Assembly (NCBI GenBank): GCA_934434925.1
Contig: CAKSAC010000013.1
Span: 1-54,254 of the forward strand
Reading direction: 5' to 3'
Length of the DNA stretch: 54,254 bases
DNA from: an uncultured Eubacteriales bacterium
Lineage (GTDB): Bacteria; Bacillota; Clostridia; Oscillospirales; CAG-272
In this document: positions 49,447 to 54,254 of the stretch, in pieces
Layout: every line of letters starts with the position of its first letter
Position numbering within the stretch: the stretch's first letter is position 1
Notes under the pieces: model-generated
Told to the model about the DNA's origin: nothing
Database searches by the model: none
The model's input: the letters and a program-made list of their open reading frames with translations, nothing else
Made by a program: the position numbers and the translations under genes

Positions 49447-50604
49447 TTACAGCACGCGCACCCGGATAACTCCTTCCAGCGCGCCGAGCGAAGTGACCGT
49501 ATCCGCAGGAGCGGCAGCATCCAGTTCGGCAATCGTGTAGGCATATTCGCCACGGGAGCCGTTGGAAAGGTTGGCAATGTTGATCCCGCGTTCCGAAATG
49601 AAAGCGGTGATACTGTTCAGAATATTCGGCACGTTCCGGTGCAGCACACAGATACGGGCGGCGCCGGTATGCGGGATTGAAACGGCGGGATAGTTCACGC
49701 TGTTGCGGATATTTCCGCGTTCCAGATACTCGACCAGTTCTTCGGCCGCCATCACCGCGCAGTGATCCTCGGATTCCTCCGTGGAAGCACCGAGGTGCGG
49801 AATGCAGATGATCCCGTCCGCTCCGACGGTCTGTTCGGTCGGGAAGTCGGTCACATATGCGGCAATCTTTCCGGAAGCGATTCCCTCTTTGACGGCTTCG
49901 GCATCCACAAGATCGGCACGTGCCAGATTGAGAATGCGAACGCCGTCCTTCATTTTTGCAATCGTTTCGCGGTTAATCATCCCCTTCGTCTGGGGAGTAG
50001 CGGGTACATGCAGGGTAATATAATCGGCATTTTCATAGATTTCATCATAGGATGCGGCGCGGCGGACAGCGCGGGACAGACTCCATGCGCCGTTGACCGT
50101 CAGAAAAGGGTCGCACCCCATGACTTGCATCCCGAGATGGGTGGCGGCATTGGCAACCATCCCGCCAATGGCGCCAAGCCCGATAACGCCCAGCGTCTTT
50201 CCGAAAATCTCATGCCCGACGAATTTTCCTTTTCCGGATTCCACGGCCTTGGCAATGCCTTCGGTTCCGGCCAGCGTCCTGACCCATTCCACCCCGCCGA
50301 CGATATTCCGGGAAGCGAGAATCAGCGCGGCAATAGCCAGCTCCTTCACGCCGTTGGCGTTGGCACCGGGGGTATTGAAGACGACCACGCCGGCTTCTGC
50401 ACACTTGTCGAGCGGGATATTGTTGACACCGGCTCCGCAACGGGCAATCGCCAGCAATTCGGGTTCTATCGGCATCTCGTGCAGCGCGGCGGAACGCACC
50501 ATGACGGCTTCCGCGCCGGCAAGATCCTCGCCGACTTCATAGCGGGTTTTATTGAACACATCCGTGCCGACAGCGGCAATTTTGTTCATCAGTCTGATTT
50601 TCAT
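49447..50604 (-). CDS. serA: D-3-phosphoglycerate dehydrogenase
   Basis: First enzyme of serine synthesis, oxidising 3-phosphoglycerate with NAD+. The 385-residue protein has the substrate domain with RCGAGVNNIP, the NAD-binding fold with IGLGAIGGMVA, the catalytic His in PHLGAS and a C-terminal ACT domain (about 315-385) that usually binds serine for feedback. The segment VTDFPTEQ fits the short bacterial form. GGAGG lies eight bases upstream, only two bases after the serC stop, so serC and serA are one unit. Confidence 0.95.
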   Translation of the reverse strand: MKIRLMNKIAAVGTDVFNKTRYEVGEDLAGAEAVMVRSAALHEMPIEPELLAIARCGAGVNNIPLDKCAEAGVVVFNTPGANANGVKELAIAALILASRNIVGGVEWVRTLAGTEGIAKAVESGKGKFVGHEIFGKTLGVIGLGAIGGMVANAATHLGMQVMGCDPFLTVNGAWSLSRAVRRAASYDEIYENADYITLHVPATPQTKGMINRETIAKMKDGVRILNLARADLVDAEAVKEGIASGKIAAYVTDFPTEQTVGADGIICIPHLGASTEESEDHCAVMAAEELVEYLERGNIRNSVNYPAVSIPHTGAARICVLHRNVPNILNSITAFISERGINIANLSNGSRGEYAYTIAELDAAAPADTVTSLGALEGVIRVRVL

Positions 50605-50606
50605 GT

Positions 50607-51701
50607 TCAGTCCTCCGTTTTTGGATTTTCTTCGGCAAATTTCTTCATGAAAGCAATCAGTGCCTCCACGCCTTCCACCGGCATGGCGTTATAGATCGAC
50701 GCGCGCATTCCGCCGACCGAACGATGGCCTTTGATATTCTTCAGCCCCGCCGCGCCGGCTTCTTTGGCAAATTTTGCGTCCAGTTCGGCATTGCCGGTCA
50801 CAAAGACCACGTTCATCATCGAACGGCTCTTCTTTTCCACCGGAGCGATATAATACTTCTGGCTGTCCAGATAGTCGTAAAGGAGAGAAGCCTTGTGTTC
50901 GTTGCGGCGTTTGATTTCCTCCAGACCGCCGATGCTTTCAAGCCATTCAAAGACCAATTTGGCCATATAAATGCACCAGCAGGGAGGCGTGTTGTACATG
51001 GAGCCGTTCTCCGCCATCAGCTGGTAATTCAGCATGGCGGGCGCATCTTCACGCGCATGCCCCAGCAGATCGTCGCGGATAATGACGATCGTTACCCCGG
51101 CGGGGGCGATATTCTTCTGCGCACCGGCATAGATCACGCCGAATTTTGTCACATCAACCGGCTCGGAACAGATGCAGGAAGACATATCGGCCACCAGCGG
51201 AACATTGCCGGTCTCGGGAATGTAATAGAATTTCGTGCCGTAAATCGTGTTGTTGAAACACATATGCACATAGTCGGCATCCGGGCGGATGTCGTTACGG
51301 CTCACTTCGGGAACCGCCGTGAAGTTCCCCCCGGCGGAAGAGGCGGCCACGGCAATATCGCCGTACTTTTTGGCTTCCTGATAGGCTTTTTTGGAGAACT
51401 GCCCGGAAACAATGTAATCCGCACAGCGGCGTTCGGAAAGCAGATTCAGGGGAACCATGGCAAACTGCGTGGAAGCGCCGCCCTGCAGGAAAAGGACTTT
51501 GTAATTATCGGGGATTTTCATCAGACGGCGAAGAGAGGCCTCTGCCTCGGCAATGATAGGCTCAAAATCCGGGGAACGATGGCTCATTTCCATCACGGAC
51601 ATACCGGCACCCCGGTAATTCATGAGATCTTCCTGTGCCTGTTTGAGAACCGACACGGGTAGCATAGACGGACCTGCGGAGAAATTATATACTCTTTCCA
51701 T
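50607..51701 (-). CDS. serC: Phosphoserine aminotransferase
   Basis: PLP-dependent transaminase making O-phosphoserine from 3-phosphohydroxypyruvate and glutamate. The 364-residue protein begins ERVYNFSAGPSMLP, a signature start, and has the PLP-lysine region in YAGAQKNIAPAG. The end KGHRSVGGMRASIYNAMP is also typical. The start codon is fixed by this N terminus, yet the nearest good ribosome site (AAGGAAGGAA) is 24 bases upstream and a small hairpin lies between. It is the first gene of the serC-serA operon. Confidence 0.97.
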   Translation of the reverse strand: MERVYNFSAGPSMLPVSVLKQAQEDLMNYRGAGMSVMEMSHRSPDFEPIIAEAEASLRRLMKIPDNYKVLFLQGGASTQFAMVPLNLLSERRCADYIVSGQFSKKAYQEAKKYGDIAVAASSAGGNFTAVPEVSRNDIRPDADYVHMCFNNTIYGTKFYYIPETGNVPLVADMSSCICSEPVDVTKFGVIYAGAQKNIAPAGVTIVIIRDDLLGHAREDAPAMLNYQLMAENGSMYNTPPCWCIYMAKLVFEWLESIGGLEEIKRRNEHKASLLYDYLDSQKYYIAPVEKKSRSMMNVVFVTGNAELDAKFAKEAGAAGLKNIKGHRSVGGMRASIYNAMPVEGVEALIAFMKKFAEENPKTED

Positions 51702-51712
51702 AATGGGCTATC

Positions 51713-51725
51713 GCGTCTTTGACGC
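51713..51725 (-). promoter_or_regulatory. Hairpin between ribosome site and serC start
   Basis: GCGTC-AAA-GACGC on the minus strand separates AAGGAAGGAA (51726-51735) from the ATG. Folding would shorten the effective spacing from 24 to about 11 bases. Confidence 0.6.
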
Positions 51726-51761
51726 TTCCTTCCTTTCTTTCGCGGTTTCGCGCGGAAACAC

Positions 51762-51804
51762 ATACGTTACCGTATATTATATATCTTTTTCAGCGATTAG
51801 TCAA
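51762..51804 (-). promoter_or_regulatory. Promoter of serC-serA with adjacent palindrome
   Basis: TTGACT (51799-51804) and TATAAT (51776-51781) are 17 bp apart. ATACG-N4-CGTAT (51762-51775) lies directly downstream of the -10, over the expected transcription start, and may be an operator. Confidence 0.75.
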
Positions 51805-51978
51805 CCGGTTTTCTTTTTTTATACTTCCCGTTACACAGAAACAGGCAAACAACTGCGTTTTACAGGCGTATTTCACAAAATTCCGGCGGAAAAACCGACA
51901 AAAAGACAGAAGATGACGGATTTTTCCCGAAACGCGCAAAGTAAAACAGCCAAAGATACGAAAAATACAAAAAAAGTC

Positions 51979-52007
51979 TTGACAAAGAGAGAAACCTTTG
52001 TTATAAT
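51979..52007 (+). promoter_or_regulatory. Consensus promoter of the tRNA pair
   Basis: TTGACA, 17 bp and TATAAT, 20 bases before the first tRNA. Confidence 0.9.
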
Positions 52008-52026
52008 GATTGAGCGTTGGAAATAT

Positions 52027-52103
52027 GGCGGAATAGCTCAGTTGGCTAGAGCATCCGGTTCATACCCGGCAGGTCGTTGGTTCAAATCCGACTTCCGCTA
52101 CCA
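52027..52103 (+). tRNA. tRNA-Met (anticodon CAT)
   Basis: A 77-base cloverleaf with encoded CCA. The anticodon stem TCCGG/CCGGC region holds the loop TTCATAC, anticodon CAT. The acceptor GGCGGAA pairs with TTCCGCT, with a G-T first pair as in elongator tRNA-Met. Confidence 0.93.
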
Positions 52104-52178
52104 GGCCCGTTGGTCAAGAGGCTAAGACACGGCCCTTTCACGGCTGTAACATGGGTTCGATTCCCGTACGGGTCACCA
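52104..52178 (+). tRNA. tRNA-Glu (anticodon TTC)
   Basis: Begins at the base after the tRNA-Met CCA. The 75-base cloverleaf has anticodon stem CGGCC/GGCTG with loop CTTTCAC, anticodon TTC, and encoded CCA. Confidence 0.93.
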
Positions 52179-52182
52179 AACG

Positions 52183-52232
52183 AAACAAATCCGAACTATT
52201 TCGTAAATCGAAATTGGTTCGGATTTGTTTTT
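52183..52232 (+). terminator. Terminator of the tRNA pair
   Basis: AAACAAATCCGAAC pairs with GTTCGGATTTGTTT, extended inside by ATTTCG/CGAAAT, and followed by a T run. Confidence 0.85.
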
Positions 52233-52280
52233 TACTATGAGTATTAGGCTATAGTTTACATTAGTATGTAAAGAGCGAGG

Positions 52281-52690
52281 TCACGCGACATCGCTCTTTA
52301 CTTTTTGCTTGAGTGTTTGTTGTGCTTTCCACTCCTCAAACTCTTTTTGTCCTTTCTCGGATTCGAAAAATGCAATAATATCCGGCAGCAGACAGCGGGC
52401 GATCTCCATTCGGACTTTATCGGGAATCTGCGGGATATGCCCCTCGCCGCGCTTATCTCGGATCAAGAATTCAATTGTCAGTAGCAGTCGCTTAAACCAA
52501 CCGGCGTTCAGATATTCTTCCCGAAAAAACCATGCCGCGAGGAGTTCTTCCTCCTTCCGTTGCCTTTCGGCTTCGGCTTTTTCTCTTTCTTCAAGCTCTT
52601 GCTTGTGACTTTCCGCCCATTGATCGTAATCTTCTACACTGAAAAAGCCGCTTCTGTTGTCACTCAGTATAGCTTGTAACCGCTTCCAAA
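52281..52690 (-). pseudogene. 5'-truncated gene fragment, family unknown
   Basis: The minus-strand frame stays open from a stop near 52719 to the TGA at 52281, encoding about 140 residues. It is rich in Glu/Lys/Arg with Trp-containing segments (WKRLQAIL, EDYDQWAESHKQ, NAGWFKRLLLTIEFL). No ATG or GTG lies in its first two thirds; the only usable start is a TTG at 52466, which would make a 61-residue product. The open frame runs straight into the 52691-52724 hairpin, so its 5' end was probably lost there. I do not recognise the family. Confidence 0.55.
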
Positions 52691-52724
52691 ACTTAACTTT
52701 TCTTTTCGCAAAGAAAAGTTAAGT
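52691..52724. repeat. Perfect 15-bp inverted repeat
   Basis: ACTTAACTTTTCTTT and AAAGAAAAGTTAAGT are separated by four bases. No T tract beyond the stem marks it as a terminator; it sits at the break of the truncated frame. Confidence 0.9.
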
Positions 52725-52728
52725 GGGA

Positions 52729-52797
52729 GCGGCAATGCCGCCGGGCTTCTGCCCGATTGTGTGCGGGAAGTGCGCCGCCGAAAGGCGGTGGACTTCC
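52729..52797. repeat. Run of three further hairpins
   Basis: GCGG/CCGC (52729-52741), CGGGC-TTCT-GCCCG (52742-52755), and a two-stage hairpin GGAAGT...ACTTCC enclosing CCGCC-GAAA-GGCGG (52766-52797) follow directly after the 15-bp inverted repeat. Confidence 0.8.
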
Positions 52798-52849
52798 ACG
52801 CGCTATGCTTGCCCCGGACGCAGAGTGCCGGAAAATCGGGAAATACAAC

Positions 52850-52878
52850 TTGATATATTTAATTGTTTATGATATAAT
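52850..52878 (+). promoter_or_regulatory. Predicted promoter of the XRE gene
   Basis: TTGATA and TATAAT with a 17-bp spacer, about 120 bp before the start. Confidence 0.75.
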
Positions 52879-53000
52879 ACATTTGAAAAACAAAGCGACA
52901 CTATACTTTCCATCAACAAACACTTCGTGGAATATTTTTTTGAAATCCGATATAATAAAATCACAAAAGCGCTTTTGAATACTTTTGGGAGGACAAAAAT

Positions 53001-54104
53001 ATGTCTGTTGGTTCTACAATTAAGCGTTTACGCCGTGAGAAAAATATCACGCAAGAACAGCTTGCCGAATATCTGGGCATCACATCACGCGCAATTTCAC
53101 AGTGGGAGTGCGGTCGCACCGCTCCCGACATTTCGCAACTACCCGCGCTCTGTCATATTTTTGATGTTTCGTCTGATGTTCTGCTTGGAATTGATGTCGA
53201 AAAGAATAACGAGAAAATAAAAAAATATCTAAATGACGCCGCTGAGTTGGGCTGTCAAGGAAAGTGGGTGGAGCGTACCGCGCTTCTACGCGAGGCAAAC
53301 AAAAAGTTCCCTCGAGACTATAAAATAATGAATAGCCTTGCTGATTCGCTGGTATGTGAATATTCTCGAAAGGGCATAAAAGAATACGATGAGGTTTTTG
53401 AACTATGCAATCGAATTCTTTCGGAATGTACCGATAGCATCACGCGATACGAAGCAATTGATACCCTTGGAACCGCTTACGGATATGCCGGTAAAAAAGA
53501 CGAAATATTGAAATTGACTGAAGAAATGCCTCGCGCTAATTTTTCATATGAAAACTTTATGATGTATCGTTGGACTGGTGATGCTGACTTTAAAAAATTT
53601 CAAGACTATTTATCTTTTTTAATTGACCATACCACTGAAATGATTGAACTTGCAGCCGCTCAAAAGCACGATGATGGAGAATTTATTTATCCACTTGAAG
53701 ATAGAATTCATTTATGGAAAACAGCAGTAGATTTTCTTGAATTGCTTTTTCCGGACGGTGATTTTCAAATCAAAGCTCAGTTTGGTGAAGCTGCTTGCAA
53801 CTTTTTGTGTACCGCATATCTGAGGCAGCAAAATTATGAAGAAGTGTGGAAATGGTTGGAAAAAGGTGTGGACTTTGCAATTCATATGGACACCTATATT
53901 TTTGATGCTGCACATACCTCGCCCATTCTTCGCGGATATTCAAGTGGTGGCTGGATCATGGAAGCCGAAGGTAATCGGTCGCAATCCATGCTTAATTGGT
54001 TAACAACCGATGATGAGGCCACTACTTTGCGTTCCGATGCGCGCTATGAAGTGATTGTTGAACGCTTAAAAACCGTTGCAAAGAAACGTGATTTTTCGTC
54101 CTGA
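53001..54104 (+). CDS. XRE-family regulator with helical-repeat sensor domain
   Basis: A 367-residue protein. Residues 5-60 form an XRE helix-turn-helix (TQEQLAEYLGITSRAISQWE). Residues 75-345 are alpha-helical with TPR-like pairs (WVERTALLREANKKFP, YEAIDTLGTAYGYAGKKDE, YEEVWKWLEKGVDFAI). Such clostridial proteins resemble peptide-sensing or environmental regulators, but no ligand is evident. GGGAGG lies eight bases before the start. Codon use is AT-rich (AAA, GAA, AAT, TTT) compared with the core genes, suggesting recent acquisition downstream of the tRNA pair. Confidence 0.88.
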   Translation: MSVGSTIKRLRREKNITQEQLAEYLGITSRAISQWECGRTAPDISQLPALCHIFDVSSDVLLGIDVEKNNEKIKKYLNDAAELGCQGKWVERTALLREANKKFPRDYKIMNSLADSLVCEYSRKGIKEYDEVFELCNRILSECTDSITRYEAIDTLGTAYGYAGKKDEILKLTEEMPRANFSYENFMMYRWTGDADFKKFQDYLSFLIDHTTEMIELAAAQKHDDGEFIYPLEDRIHLWKTAVDFLELLFPDGDFQIKAQFGEAACNFLCTAYLRQQNYEEVWKWLEKGVDFAIHMDTYIFDAAHTSPILRGYSSGGWIMEAEGNRSQSMLNWLTTDDEATTLRSDARYEVIVERLKTVAKKRDFSS

Positions 54105-54156
54105 GCCGCCGCCTGTCAAGCATGCAGTGAAAAAGACAAAAACATTTAAGTGGAGA

Positions 54157-54189
54157 TTCCACCTTGCAGCGTTGCAGGGTGGAAATTTT
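54157..54189 (+). terminator. Terminator after the XRE gene
   Basis: TTCCACC pairs with GGTGGAA around an inner TGCA/TGCA, followed by ATTTTCTTT. It closes the last gene in the window. Confidence 0.75.
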
Positions 54190-54254
54190 CTTTAATGAAT
54201 TAAGTCATTTAGATTCTGTTTTTTTGAGATTCTTCCATATCGGGGCTAATATAA

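Noticed and set aside
51702..52026. T-box or serine riboswitch before serC
   Set aside because: The leader from the predicted promoter is only about 70 bases and has no T-box sequence or specifier stem.

Overview
The window reads as chromosome from an anaerobic Bacillota of the clostridial type (inference). The signs are strong GGAGG-type ribosome binding sites, sigma-A-like promoters nearly all with a 17-bp spacer, a GerA/SpoVAF-type spore germination protein, the rpsO-pnp pair, a DUF5685-DnaJ-rimO-pgsA cluster and an F-type ATP synthase with Na+-type rotor signatures. Three intracellular carbohydrate genes (GH28, GH4, GH29) fit life on plant or host glycans, as in a gut. No rRNA, CRISPR array, intact transposase or complete prophage is visible.

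Layout. 1-2.3 kb: release factor 3 and a HAD phosphatase. 2.5-9.7 kb: a complete atp operon on the minus strand in canonical order (atpI-B-E-F-H-A-G-D-C). Its c subunit carries the two-carboxylate Na+-type motif and its epsilon subunit lacks the C-terminal inhibitory domain. 9.8-15.6 kb: a GH28 protein, an ArsR-controlled Zn/Cd efflux operon with a free metal-binding domain, and a GH4 protein with the CHEV motif of alpha-galacturonidases. 15.9-18.8 kb: a duplicated structured element, then pnp and rpsO. 18.9-21.8 kb: a small conserved protein, an FAD oxidoreductase and an alpha-L-fucosidase gene broken by one missing base.

22.1-23.0 kb is an AT-richer insert: a four-helix-bundle gene and a remarkable comb of eight stem-loops whose linkers also pair in nested order, beside tRNA-Gln. 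23.1-28.0 kb: SpoVAF, an rRNA methyltransferase, an MFS transporter and a LexA-like repressor. The repressor is divergent from two unknown small genes (28.3-29.0 kb) and operator-like palindromes lie between them. 29.1-35.7 kb: a leucine-rich-repeat protein fused to a glutamine-amidotransferase domain with Ser in place of the catalytic Cys, a secreted transglutaminase-like protein, a lipoprotein and an alpha/beta hydrolase. 36-39.7 kb: pgsA, rimO, dnaJ-like and DUF5685.

39.7-40.5 kb: an 800-bp gene-free stretch with three tandem 132-bp units, each shaped like a small-RNA gene. 40.5-51.7 kb: a small membrane protein, a phosphoribosyltransferase, a Gfo/Idh/MocA oxidoreductase, a SLOG protein, PAP2, a MutS-like ATPase, glmS, YitT and serC-serA. 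52.0-54.2 kb: tRNA-Met and tRNA-Glu, followed by a second AT-rich patch with a 5'-truncated gene fragment, hairpins and an XRE regulator.

Short direct duplications recur in the intergenic DNA across the whole window. All functions are inferred by reading the sequence; no search or folding program was run.
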